A DNA stretch of 38,992 nt from a virus: positions 1-38,992 of IMG/VR virus record IMGVR_UViG_3300036760_000572, one strand, 5' to 3'. The translations under genes were made by a program, and so were the position numbers. Of this stretch, positions 7,462-15,015 are shown one piece after another. Under the pieces are notes generated by a model. The model worked only from the letters and a program-made list of their open reading frames with translations, ran no database searches and had not been told where the DNA came from. Each line of letters opens with the position of its first letter. The first letter of the stretch is position 1.

Positions 7462-9468
7462 TCAGGGAAGGTGCGGCGCGAGCGATTCCAGCGCGGTGCG
7501 CCCGTCGCCCTGCAGCTGGATCGGCCCGTAGATGTTGTAGATGGGCTGACGCCAATCAGTCTTAGATGTTGCGACGGGAGCTCCAGATTGTCCCTCGAAG
7601 ACTTCCGGCGCGATACCGTAGAAGCCATGGCGCCTAGCCTCACCGTATGACACGCCGCCGCCCTCGAAGACTTCCGGCGCGATACCGTAGAAGCCGTTCC
7701 GCTTGGCTTCCTGATAGAGCGCGCTCCCGGTGGCGCCGTTCGCGGTCGCCGCCGCGATGGCTGGGCCAATTGTCCGAAGCCAGCCTTGGAGTCCGCCCCA
7801 ACTCGAACGCATCCCTTCGCCGAGCCCGTCCATGATGAGCTTGCCAGATTGCACGAGCAATTCTGCGTCCCGTTCGGCGGGGCCCTTCAGGCCCTTGATC
7901 CATCCGCCGACTTGGCCCAGCCAGCCAGAGACATCCTCCCAGCCTTTCTTTAGGCCATCGAGGAGACCTTTCATGATGTCCTTCCCGATGTCGAAGAGCA
8001 GGCTGCTTAGGTCACCGAGCGCAGCAAGGATCTGTGGCCCCAACGCGGCGAAGAGATCAGCCAGTATCTTCAGCCTGGCTTTCAGGTCGTCCTCGACCAT
8101 CTGGACGGCAGCGGCGACGATCGCCTTCACGTCGTCCCACAGCTTGCCCCAGTTGCCGTGGAAGAGATCGCTGAAGAACTGGAAGACTGCCATGATGAGC
8201 CGCAGGCGGTCCTCGATCGCGGTCTTGATAGCGTTGAATACGTCGATGATCAGCTTCTTCAGCGCGCCCAGGTGCTCGTCGATGAAGTCGTTGATCGCGG
8301 TCCACACCTCGACCGTTTTCGCCTTGATTTCGTCCCAATGCCGCGCGAGGAAACCGATCAAGGTGATCAGGCCGACGATGGCGACAATGGCGGCTGCGCC
8401 AGGGCCCAGCGCGACGAGGATGGCTACGCCGATCGCGGCGATCGCTGCGACTAGGATGGGCTTGTGGTTGACGATGAACTCGAATAGCGGTTGGATGGTG
8501 CGCAGCCCGAGCTTAAAGTTCTCCCAGACGGCGAGTAGGTGCGGCTTCAACTCATCGAACGCGTGGCGTAGATCGCTCGCAAACCGCTCGATCTTGCCGA
8601 ACACCCCTTCGCTCGTGATGTCCGGGTCCTGCAACGTCGTGAAGAAGTCAGCGATCGCGCGGCTCAAGTTCTCCGCTCCGCGGCTGATCGAGTCCATGTG
8701 TTTCGCGAGCTTCGTCGACAGGAACGTCGCGAACCGCGTCAGCACCGGCAGCAGCGCCATGCCGATGGCCTCTTTCACGTTCCCGATCTGAGTCTGCAGG
8801 ATCTTCATCTTGCCGGCGAAGGTTTGCCCGGCGGCGCGGGCGCTGTTGCCGAACTCCGTGTTGAGCTCCTGTAGGATCACTCTTTGCGCGCCGGCGACAT
8901 CACCCGCGTCCATCATCGCCTGGATCTGATCCTTCTGGGCATCCGTCAGCTGCACCCCGACGCGCCGCAGGGCCGTCACGCCGGCGATCGGGTCGTTGAG
9001 CGCCTTACCAAGCCGCATCGCCGAGCTGACCGAGTCCTCGCCGAGCGCCGTCGCCATATCGAGCGCTGCCTCCGTCGCCTGGGGGAACACCTTCTTGCCG
9101 ACGTTCGTGAACGTCAGCAGCATGTTCTCGGTCGCCTGGATCACCTCGTCGTCGATCGGGATTACGCTCGAGAGACTGTTGGCGAGACCCGACACCGCGG
9201 CGGCGGTGACGCCGGCGATGCCCTTCGTTGATGCGAGCACTGCGTTCGTCTGCGCCTGCACCTTCTGGGCCTCCGCCGCCTCCTGGACGAATCCTTTCAA
9301 CGCGACGACGGCGATGCCGATGCCGCCAGCGGCGGCGAGGCCTCCGACCTTCAGGGCGCCGCTGAGGGCGCCGCCCAGGCCTTTCACCTTGCCATGAATG
9401 CCGTCGAGGGTCTTACTCGCCTCGTCTCGGGCTTTGATTAGAATCGCCAGCTCCGCAGCTGTCGTCAT
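7462..9468 (-). CDS. Tail tape measure protein
   Basis: This 668-aa protein is encoded right after the tail assembly chaperone, the standard location. It shows a helical N-terminus with a Gly/Ala-rich hydrophobic segment near residues 30-65. The TMP pattern follows (ASTKGI..., LxxVIPIDDEVIQ, FGNSARAAGQTFAGKMKILQTQ). A strongly hydrophobic membrane-like stretch lies around 340-385, then long helices. The C-terminus carries a duplicated GFYGIAPEVFEG phrase. TMP length sets tail length; at about 0.15 nm per residue it suggests a tail near 100 nm. No peptidase domain is apparent. Confidence 0.92.
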   Translation of the reverse strand: MTTAAELAILIKARDEASKTLDGIHGKVKGLGGALSGALKVGGLAAAGGIGIAVVALKGFVQEAAEAQKVQAQTNAVLASTKGIAGVTAAAVSGLANSLSSVIPIDDEVIQATENMLLTFTNVGKKVFPQATEAALDMATALGEDSVSSAMRLGKALNDPIAGVTALRRVGVQLTDAQKDQIQAMMDAGDVAGAQRVILQELNTEFGNSARAAGQTFAGKMKILQTQIGNVKEAIGMALLPVLTRFATFLSTKLAKHMDSISRGAENLSRAIADFFTTLQDPDITSEGVFGKIERFASDLRHAFDELKPHLLAVWENFKLGLRTIQPLFEFIVNHKPILVAAIAAIGVAILVALGPGAAAIVAIVGLITLIGFLARHWDEIKAKTVEVWTAINDFIDEHLGALKKLIIDVFNAIKTAIEDRLRLIMAVFQFFSDLFHGNWGKLWDDVKAIVAAAVQMVEDDLKARLKILADLFAALGPQILAALGDLSSLLFDIGKDIMKGLLDGLKKGWEDVSGWLGQVGGWIKGLKGPAERDAELLVQSGKLIMDGLGEGMRSSWGGLQGWLRTIGPAIAAATANGATGSALYQEAKRNGFYGIAPEVFEGGGVSYGEARRHGFYGIAPEVFEGQSGAPVATSKTDWRQPIYNIYGPIQLQGDGRTALESLAPHLP
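7592..7695 (-). repeat. 35-bp perfect direct repeat in tape measure C-terminus
   Basis: Two identical 35-bp copies (7592-7626 and 7661-7695) start 69 bp apart, exactly 23 codons, so the reading frame is kept. Each encodes the residues GFYGIAPEVFEG. The identity at DNA level, including third positions, indicates a recent in-frame duplication or gene conversion. Confidence 0.9.
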
Positions 9469-9471
9469 GTG

Positions 9472-9741
9472 TTACCCTCGCGCTCCCGATGCGCCGAGGC
9501 CTTGCAGCTGGCGCTCGATCATGAGCTCCTGCTGCCAGTGGTTCACGAGCGCGAGCGCCTGCGTGCTGATGTGCGGCATCAACTTAAACTCCGTCACTGT
9601 CGGTCTCACCCCGGCGGCGAGCCATCGATGGGCATCGAGTATTGCTAGCCATTTCCGTCGGTGCCGCTCCGGGATGTCGGGGTGGTGCTTCGGAGCGAAG
9701 CTGACCGCCCTATACCATTCCCGGAGCTGGACGCTTCCCCC
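9472..9741 (-). CDS. -1 frameshift extension of the tail assembly chaperone (GT-type product)
   Basis: In the -1 frame relative to the gene at 9645-10229, an open frame without a suitable start continues to a TAA at 9472-9474, two codons before the tape measure ATG. It encodes convincing protein sequence (REWYRAVSFAPKHHPDIPERH and onward), unlike the basic low-complexity tail of the zero frame. A run of five G on the coding strand (9737-9741, read as GAG GGG GAA) is the likeliest slip site. The fused product would be 252 aa. Programmed -1 frameshifting in the gene just before the tape measure is the rule in lambda-like siphoviruses (gpG/gpGT). Confidence 0.8.
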   Translation of the reverse strand, partial: GGSVQLREWYRAVSFAPKHHPDIPERHRRKWLAILDAHRWLAAGVRPTVTEFKLMPHISTQALALVNHWQQELMIERQLQGLGASGARG

Positions 9742-10229
9742 TCTGTGATGACACTCATCGCAGCGATCTCGCGGGCGGCCCAGCGCAGCGTCCTCCGGTC
9801 CAGTTCCTTGCCGATGTCGTCTCGCATTTCGTTGGTCAGCGGGATCGCGTCATAGTCAGATCCGTCCCACGACACGAGTCCGAACTTCACCACTGTCGCC
9901 GGATCAAGACTTCCGAGTGGATCGATTGCCGGGCTGCGGCCATCACTTTCGCCGGCGCTCTCGGCGGCGGCCGCAGCTTTCGCCGCGCGCTCCTCCGCGA
10001 GGATCGTCCTCACTTCCTTCATCAGCTCAGACTCCTCGCCGTTGTTGCCGCCGCCTGCCAGCGACATCAGGGCGTCCATCGTCTCTTTGCTGTAGCGCGT
10101 TGAAAGCGCAGTCGCGTGCGCCGCCTCTGCATCATCGACCTCTGCATCGCCCAACGGGCGCAGCATGAAGTAGTTGCCGGCTTCGTGCGGGATTTCCATT
10201 CGTTGGGGCGTTTGGTGCTTGACCAGCAT
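9645..10229 (-). CDS. Tail assembly chaperone, short form (G-type)
   Basis: This 194-aa zero-frame product sits upstream of the tape measure. The N-terminus contains an EAGNYFMLRPL segment, then a helical, acidic central region (an SELMKEVRTILAEE helix) and an Ala-rich linker. A conserved-looking stretch around residues 105-160 ends RRTLRWAAREIAAM. After the G-run the zero frame gives only a Ser/Gly/Arg-rich tail before TAG. The start ATG overlaps the TGA of the preceding gene. Chaperones of this type coat the tape measure and recruit tail tube subunits. Confidence 0.82.
   Translation of the reverse strand: MLVKHQTPQRMEIPHEAGNYFMLRPLGDAEVDDAEAAHATALSTRYSKETMDALMSLAGGGNNGEESELMKEVRTILAEERAAKAAAAAESAGESDGRSPAIDPLGSLDPATVVKFGLVSWDGSDYDAIPLTNEMRDDIGKELDRRTLRWAAREIAAMSVITEGEASSSGNGIGRSASLRSTTPTSRSGTDGNG
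9737..9741 (-). promoter_or_regulatory. Candidate -1 frameshift slip site
   Basis: Five consecutive C on the plus strand read as GAG GGG GAA in the zero frame, so the P-site GGG can re-pair perfectly one base back. It is not a canonical XXXYYYZ heptamer, because the A-site codon would mismatch. Efficiency cannot be judged from sequence. Confidence 0.55.
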
Positions 10230-10666
10230 CAGCGGCCTACCTCCGCCGGCGTTCCCAGCGGCTCTCTCCCGATGGCGCCGCGGCCGGCCGCCGTCCCCTT
10301 CAGCACGTCCTCGAGCGCGCCCTTCGCGCGGTCCGTCGCGACGGCCAGCGCGTCCCGCTCTTCTTTACGCGCTACCTTCGCAGCATCGTCCGCGTCCGCC
10401 GGGAGCTCCGCCAGCTCGAGGTGCGTCGCCGTCTGCCGCAACATCCCGAGCGCGTCATGCACAACCGCGGGGTTGCCGACGATGGTCGTGAGCGCGCTCA
10501 TGCGCAGCTCCTGCTGCTCGGCGTCGAGCGTGTCGATCTCCGTCGCGGACCCTGCCCGCTCTTCGATCAGTGCGCCGGTCGCCGCGTCGTATAGCAGCGT
10601 CGACGCGGCGATCCTGATGCGGTGCTTCGTTGTGACCTGTGCCTCTGTTTCTGTGTCCGTAACCAT
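10229..10666 (-). CDS. Tail-region protein of unknown function
   Basis: A 145-aa protein between the tail tube/zinc-ribbon genes and the assembly chaperone, with its stop overlapping the chaperone ATG. Two parts are visible: an N-terminal strand-rich segment (residues 12-40) and a long charged helix (about 45-125) rich in Ala, Asp and Glu, followed by a Gly-rich tail. It may be a tail assembly partner by position. It is the first gene after the terminator at 10716-10776. Confidence 0.7.
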   Translation of the reverse strand: MVTDTETEAQVTTKHRIRIAASTLLYDAATGALIEERAGSATEIDTLDAEQQELRMSALTTIVGNPAVVHDALGMLRQTATHLELAELPADADDAAKVARKEERDALAVATDRAKGALEDVLKGTAAGRGAIGREPLGTPAEVGR

Positions 10667-10715
10667 GGCGTTTGGGCCGTTGGCGCTTGGCCGTTCCTCC
10701 GTCCTTTCTCGAGGT

Positions 10716-10776
10716 AAACAAAAAGCGTGCCGGACGTTGGGCCGCTGTTGCGGCTCCTTTCGTCCTCCGGCACGCT
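10716..10776 (-). terminator. Intrinsic terminator inside the tail operon
   Basis: On the minus strand an 11-bp perfect stem (AGCGTGCCGGA with TCCGGCACGCT; plus-strand arms 10724-10734 and 10766-10776) is followed by TTTTTGTTT. The loop contains a second small hairpin (GCCGC AACA GCGGC). It lies between the zinc-ribbon gene and the 145-aa gene, within the 200-bp non-coding gap 10667-10867. It would reduce tail-assembly expression relative to tail tube. Confidence 0.8.
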
Positions 10777-10867
10777 CAAGGCACGCTCTCTCGGGAGGCC
10801 TGCTGGTTTGCCCAGCTTATTCAGTTGTCGCGCAGCCCGCGCACGTCGTGCGGTCCTGCGTTCGCCG

Positions 10868-11167
10868 CTACCGTACCACCGTCGCCGGCGCTCTGTCAAA
10901 CAGCACGGCGCGCACGTGCGATTTGCCGGCGCGGTCGTCGCCGACGATCCAGCTGCGGCGGCCGCACGCGGCGTTCCGGCAACGGACCCGCAGCGCGCCT
11001 GTCATCTTCGCGGCCTCGCCCAGCACGGCATCGCAGCCGGGCGCAGGGCAGACCACCGCCTGCAGCACGTTCTCTCGAGCTGTGTTCTCCGCCTGTTGTA
11101 CGCGTTTCCGCCGCGCTGTTCGCCGCTGCGGCGGCATGATGCCGGTCTGACCGTTTATGCCGCTCAT
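10868..11167 (-). CDS. Small zinc-ribbon protein (Com-like)
   Basis: A 99-aa protein starting at ATG 11167 behind a strong ribosome site (AGGAGG, 4-6 nt upstream). A longer frame to 11437 is only the shadow of the tail tube gene. Residues 38-75 contain C-x4-C and C-x4-C pairs about 17 residues apart, consistent with a single zinc ribbon. The N-terminus is basic and likely binds nucleic acid. Com of phage Mu is a comparable small zinc-finger translational activator, but orthology is not shown. A late zinc-ribbon gene downstream of the tail tube could be a regulator or a tail component. Confidence 0.75.
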   Translation of the reverse strand: MSGINGQTGIMPPQRRTARRKRVQQAENTARENVLQAVVCPAPGCDAVLGEAAKMTGALRVRCRNAACGRRSWIVGDDRAGKSHVRAVLFDRAPATVVR

Positions 11168-11199
11168 CGCCCTCCTGCGGCCTCCGATATCGCTATCCG

Positions 11200-12204
11200 T
11201 TACAGCACGCCGGCCGTGTTGACGAGGACCGCCTGCGCGAAGTTCACGTCGTCGGTGCTCCCCTCGAGCTGCAGCGTGATGACCTGTTGGCCGTCCTGCT
11301 CGTCGCTCGGGAAGATGCTCGCTGGCGTGTGCTTCACCAGCGCCTGCAGCTTGAGCGTCGCGTTCGCGCTCACGACGTTGCGGATCTCGACCGCGCGCAA
11401 GGTCCCTGCCTCCGCCGCTGTCTTCTCCGTCGCCCACTGGCCGCCGGCGGTCGCCAGCATCACCAGCTCGATCATCACCTTCACCTCGTCAGGGTCGACG
11501 CCGTCGAGGTTGAAGTCGAGGTCGGAGCGCGCATCGTTCGTGTAGAGCGGCTTGGCGCCGCTGCTGAACGTATACTTCCAGCTCAGCAGCTGGCCGGCGA
11601 TGTTCGTGCCGCCGAGGCCTGCGAACGTCGTGTCGATGTAGAGCGTGGAGAGCGCGACGGGGCCCTGGACGATCGCCGGCACCGCCTGGCCGGCGGTGAG
11701 CGTCGCCGTCTGAATGCGCCGCCCGAACCCCTTGGCGCTGAACTTCACCTGCTCGCCAGAGCCGCCGGAGAATGCCAGCTCCTGCAGCATCCCATATCCG
11801 AACTTCCAGTCGGACGGCGTCGCCCCGTCCGTCATGCGGTATTCGAACGTCCGGCTGGCCAGCCCAGGGTTCGCCGTCGGCACGCGCGTCCAGGTTGACG
11901 TATAAGGCGGCCCGCCGCCGACCGCGCCGACCCCGTACGCCATCGCCAGTAAGTGCTGCAGCTGATCGTAGACAACCGGCGTCTCGGGGATCTCCCATTC
12001 GACGCCGCGCCTCACCACCACCTCGTTGCCGCGGTTCGCCAGCACGAGTCCTTTCGCGATCTTAGGCCGCGCATACTCGTCGATCGGCGTGATCTTCAGC
12101 TGCTCGACGGCGCACTTCGACGTCGCGGCGACGAGCGTCCCCTTCGTGCTCTCGAGCCCGCTCTGGATGAGCTGCAGGCCTCGGTTATAGACGGTGGTCG
12201 GCAT
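11200..12204 (-). CDS. Major tail tube protein
   Basis: A 334-aa protein with an N-terminal SGLESTKGT motif and alternating beta strands (a GVEWEIPETPVVYDQL region). The TFEYRMTDG, QVKFSAKGFGR and YTFSSGAKPLYT strands are typical of long siphovirus tail tube proteins. It follows the head-tail connector and terminator genes and precedes the tail assembly genes, which is the conserved place. Hexamers stack around the tape measure to form the tube. It should be among the most abundant virion proteins. Confidence 0.88.
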   Translation of the reverse strand: MPTTVYNRGLQLIQSGLESTKGTLVAATSKCAVEQLKITPIDEYARPKIAKGLVLANRGNEVVVRRGVEWEIPETPVVYDQLQHLLAMAYGVGAVGGGPPYTSTWTRVPTANPGLASRTFEYRMTDGATPSDWKFGYGMLQELAFSGGSGEQVKFSAKGFGRRIQTATLTAGQAVPAIVQGPVALSTLYIDTTFAGLGGTNIAGQLLSWKYTFSSGAKPLYTNDARSDLDFNLDGVDPDEVKVMIELVMLATAGGQWATEKTAAEAGTLRAVEIRNVVSANATLKLQALVKHTPASIFPSDEQDGQQVITLQLEGSTDDVNFAQAVLVNTAGVL

Positions 12205-12210
12205 GGCTCG

Positions 12211-12477
12211 CTATCCTTCCTTCCGCTCGCGGGCGTTCGCGGTGGCGCCGCGCTCCGCGCGCTCGGGGCGATCAGCCACGTGCTCGTACAGCACGCAGCT
12301 GTGGCCGGGCGCGCCACCGCGTTCCTCTTCTGGATGCTGGCACGTCGTCAGTGAACCGGCCGCGCCGCCGATCCGCTCTTCCAGCTCCGCCATCTCGGCG
12401 TCGCTGATCGTGATGTCGGGCCCAGCCGGCACGCCCGGGATGTTGGGTCCACTCTCGCCGCCGATGTACTTCCACAT
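12211..12477 (-). CDS. Small protein between tail terminator and tail tube
   Basis: An 88-aa protein beginning MWKYIGG, an opening seen in small siphovirus genes at this exact position. A short acidic helix (residues 25-38) is followed by a single C...H...C cluster (residues 46-62) and a very polar C-terminus rich in Arg and Glu. Function is not known. The open frame 12272-12475 on the same strand is a shadow. It ends 6 nt before the tail tube start. Confidence 0.7.
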   Translation of the reverse strand: MWKYIGGESGPNIPGVPAGPDITISDAEMAELEERIGGAAGSLTTCQHPEEERGGAPGHSCVLYEHVADRPERAERGATANARERKEG

Positions 12478-12494
12478 AGCTACAAGTTCCTTCC

Positions 12495-12983
12495 TTACGC
12501 CTGGTTCGCGACCCCGTGCGCGAAGTGGACGGTCAAGAGAAAGTCGATGCCCGTGTAGAACGTGCCGCCGTAGGTGAAGCCCGCCGCCTCCTCCGCGATC
12601 GGCCCTTCGATCGACTGACAGGTCTGGTTAAGGCTGCTCGCGTCCGACAGCTTGTTATGAAGGTCGAACGGCCCCGGCGTGCTCTCGTCCTCGCCCAGCA
12701 CGGCGCTCCGGAAGGCGTCGACCAGCTCCGCCGACTGCGCCAGGTCCGCGTCCTTCACCAGCAGCCGCATTCGCACCACGTATGTCTGCTTGCGCAGCTG
12801 GCCGCTCGGCCGCTCGTTCCGCGGGACGGCTGGCGGGTAGATGATGAAGCACGGCGTGTCCTGCACGGTGCCCGGTGGCGACGTGTACACCTTCTTGATC
12901 TGCATCGCCGACGGCGACGTGATCGCGACTGCCAACAGGTGCTCGGCAATCCGCGCGCGCGCGTCCGTCCACTTCTGTGCCAT
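12495..12983 (-). CDS. Tail terminator / tail completion protein
   Basis: A 162-aa protein whose pattern fits the lambda gpU/minor tail terminator fold. An N-terminal helix of the type WTDARARIAEHLLAV is followed by strands with a TPCFIIYPPAV phrase, a long helix (residues 78-95) and a C-terminal strand pair ending in FLLTVHFAHG. It is placed between the neck protein and the tail tube gene. The gene product would cap the tail tube and form the interface with the head connector. Confidence 0.78.
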   Translation of the reverse strand: MAQKWTDARARIAEHLLAVAITSPSAMQIKKVYTSPPGTVQDTPCFIIYPPAVPRNERPSGQLRKQTYVVRMRLLVKDADLAQSAELVDAFRSAVLGEDESTPGPFDLHNKLSDASSLNQTCQSIEGPIAEEAAGFTYGGTFYTGIDFLLTVHFAHGVANQA

Positions 12984-12998
12984 CGCGTTGCGCCCTTC

Positions 12999-13478
12999 CT
13001 ACCGTCCCCACCGCCGCCGGATCTCGAGCGCGATGTTGCGCATCGTGCGTTCGACCTCGCGCTCGCCCCATTCGGCAGCCCTCGACATGAAGAACACGCC
13101 CCGCGTGCCGCGTTGTCGGATGTCTTGCACGAGATGCCATGCCTTCGTCGACACGCCGTGCAGGACGGCCCAGCGCGCGATCGCCTTCACAGGCGGCGGT
13201 TTCCCTGGACGCCGGCCTTCCTCGACGGTCTGCGCGATACCACTGCGCGTGTATACCCGCGCCAGCTCGTACAGCGCGCGACCCTGTGGCGCGATCTCGG
13301 ACTTCACCGTGTAGCCGAGCGTGCCCTTGTCAACAGCGTGCGGCTTCGCGAATTCGCGCGCTTTCGCCTCTATGCCGCGCACCAATACAACTAACTCCGG
13401 CTGCAGTGGATCGAGCACATGCTCTAGCTTCCGTGTGAGCCGCTGGACGCCCTCAACTTCGACCGACATCTTCACCAT
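12999..13478 (-). CDS. HK97 gp10-like neck protein
   Basis: A 159-aa basic protein with the general form of HK97 gp10 family neck proteins. It has an N-terminal VEVEGVQRLTRKLE strand-helix, a central GTLGYTVKSE segment, an aromatic YELARVYTRSG region and a C-terminal amphipathic helix ending REVERTMRNIALEIRR. Such proteins join the portal-connector assembly to the tail terminator. The gene lies in the expected order: connector, neck, tail terminator, tail tube. Confidence 0.78.
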   Translation of the reverse strand: MVKMSVEVEGVQRLTRKLEHVLDPLQPELVVLVRGIEAKAREFAKPHAVDKGTLGYTVKSEIAPQGRALYELARVYTRSGIAQTVEEGRRPGKPPPVKAIARWAVLHGVSTKAWHLVQDIRQRGTRGVFFMSRAAEWGEREVERTMRNIALEIRRRWGR

Positions 13479-13497
13479 CGCGTTGCGCGTCCTCGCC

Positions 13498-14160
13498 TCA
13501 TCGGATCATCACCTGCCGGCCGTACTGCGCCTTGATCATCTGCACCAGGCTGAACGCGGTCCGCGACAGGTTGACCGCCTGGTCGATCTGCTCCAGCGCC
13601 AGCGTCATCCCCGATTCCTCCATGTCGCGCAGCTCGCGGGCGATCGCGATCGTCGCGTTCTTGATCGCGCTGGGCACGGCCGGCCAGCCGAAGATCGCCG
13701 TCACCTGCACCGAACGTTTCTGCCACGGCCAGATGCCCAGCACGGCGTTGTCCGGCCGGAGCTCGAGGAACGTCCAGGGCTCCGGCTCCGCCTGCTTGTC
13801 GACGTTTGCCGGGCCAGTCCAGAAGTGCGTGTCGATAGTCAGCGTCTCGTCTGAACCAGTGAACGCATAATCCCCGTCGAGGTCCACCTTCACGATCAGC
13901 CCGGTCAGCGTGGCGATGTCGTCGACGTGCAGCTTACAGCCGCCGGTCGCGTCGTATACCCGTGTCACCACCGACGCGTCCTTCGTGAAGTGGCGGGTAG
14001 CGAGCCCCGGCACGCCCGGCGAGCATTCGCGGTCGATCAGCCGGGAGATCGCGCCGAGCAGCGGCGTGATGACAGTGGCGTCATCCGCCGAGCTGCTCTT
14101 CGTCACGCCCGCGCGGTACTCCGCGGCGGTCGCGTATGCGTCTCCAATCGCGGCTGGCAT
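13498..14160 (-). CDS. Head-tail connector (gp6-like adaptor)
   Basis: A 220-aa protein with a helical N-terminal adaptor signature (YATAAEYRAG, then LLGAISRLIDREC around residues 33-48). A strand-rich insertion with a TLTIDTHFW motif follows, then the FGWPAVPSAIKNATIAIARELR helix typical of this family near residues 155-185, and a C-terminal helix. These adaptors bind under the portal after packaging. The stop at 13498 leaves a 19-nt gap to the neck protein. Confidence 0.85.
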   Translation of the reverse strand: MPAAIGDAYATAAEYRAGVTKSSSADDATVITPLLGAISRLIDRECSPGVPGLATRHFTKDASVVTRVYDATGGCKLHVDDIATLTGLIVKVDLDGDYAFTGSDETLTIDTHFWTGPANVDKQAEPEPWTFLELRPDNAVLGIWPWQKRSVQVTAIFGWPAVPSAIKNATIAIARELRDMEESGMTLALEQIDQAVNLSRTAFSLVQMIKAQYGRQVMIR

Positions 14161-14209
14161 GTGCGGTCCCGGTCCTCTCGGCTGCCCTCGCCTTCGCTAT
14201 TCGCCTTCG

Positions 14210-14581
14210 CTATTCGCCGGCGGCGGCGCTGGCGCTCGAACTGCCGGCAGAGGGTGCGGCACTAGGCGTCTTCCGCGCTGCAGTCTTGCGCGCCGGCCGG
14301 GCGCGGGCCGGTCGTGCCGGACGCGCTGCCCGCGTCGTCGCCTGCTCGTCGGCCGAGCCTGCGCTGGTGTTCTCGTCACCACTGGACGCGCGATCGCTGT
14401 CACCGCCCTCGCCGGCGGATGCGGCCGCGGACGCAGCGGGGTCCGGCTCGGCGGGCGCCGCTTCGGCATACCCCGCCTCGATCAGGCCGGCCGCCTCTTC
14501 GTCCTCGAGCTCGAGGATCCCGCCCTGGCGGGCTGTCCCGGCCGGGCCCGCATACGTCGTCTTCATCCGTACTTTCATCAT
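14210..14581 (-). CDS. Small capsid-region protein with Ala/Arg/Pro-rich tail
   Basis: A 123-aa protein with a folded N-terminus (MKVRMKTTYAGP..., residues 1-42, ending in LIEAGYAE), which is common among small genes next to capsid genes. The long low-complexity C-terminus carries acidic Ser-rich and then basic Ala/Arg/Pro/Lys stretches. AGGAG lies 9 nt before the start. The stop region is a tandem 13-bp duplication that repeats the TAG. The basic tail resembles histone-like disordered tails and could contact DNA inside the head, but this is inference. Confidence 0.65.
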   Translation of the reverse strand: MMKVRMKTTYAGPAGTARQGGILELEDEEAAGLIEAGYAEAAPAEPDPAASAAASAGEGGDSDRASSGDENTSAGSADEQATTRAARPARPARARPARKTAARKTPSAAPSAGSSSASAAAGE

Positions 14582-14603
14582 CCGTTTGGTCTCCTATCTA
14601 CCC

Positions 14604-14984
14604 TTACGCGACCACGACGATGAACCGTCCGAGCTTCACATTGCCACCCTGCGCGATCACGATCTTGATCCGCTCTGTTGCCGCGACGATGTGGTCCTCG
14701 ACGGAGTCGCCGGCGGCTGCGAACAGTGATGCGACGCCGGCGTTGTCATGTGTGGCCTGCCGGGGCGCAACCGTCTTCGACGCGTTCACGTTCAGCTCCG
14801 CCCACACGCCCTGGAGGCTGTCCTCCGTCGTGATCGTGAAGTCGACGCCGTTGTCGAACGGCGTCGTTCCATCCTTCACGTATGAGATGCTCTGGATCCG
14901 GCCCTTGACGACCGGCGTGTAGGCGGTGGCCGACCCATCTGCGGCCGTCGTGATGTCGACAATGTGCTTCTCTGCGTAGCTCAT
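14604..14984 (-). CDS. Small virion structural protein (capsid module)
   Basis: A 126-aa beta-rich protein with no charged tail, located among capsid genes. Its pattern (AEKHIVDITT at the N-terminus, GRIQSISYVKDG, FTITTED, a VNASKTVAPRQATHD region and a final KIVIAQGGN strand) recurs in many siphovirus genomes at this place. It may be a capsid decoration or stabilising protein. It has no enzymatic motif. The spacing on both sides is short, in keeping with the operon. Confidence 0.72.
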   Translation of the reverse strand: MSYAEKHIVDITTAADGSATAYTPVVKGRIQSISYVKDGTTPFDNGVDFTITTEDSLQGVWAELNVNASKTVAPRQATHDNAGVASLFAAAGDSVEDHIVAATERIKIVIAQGGNVKLGRFIVVVA

Positions 14985-15015
14985 GCGTTTGGCTCCAAGC
15001 CCCCGTCCTAGCGGC

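Noticed and set aside
10567-10899. 110-codon minus-strand ORF over the tail-operon terminator
   Set aside because: Arg/Ser-rich composition, overlap with two better-supported genes and passage through the terminator hairpin.
14190-14222. Tandem 13-bp duplication at the end of the 123-aa gene as a regulatory repeat
   Set aside because: Only two copies, at a stop codon, with no symmetry or conserved context; most likely simple slippage.
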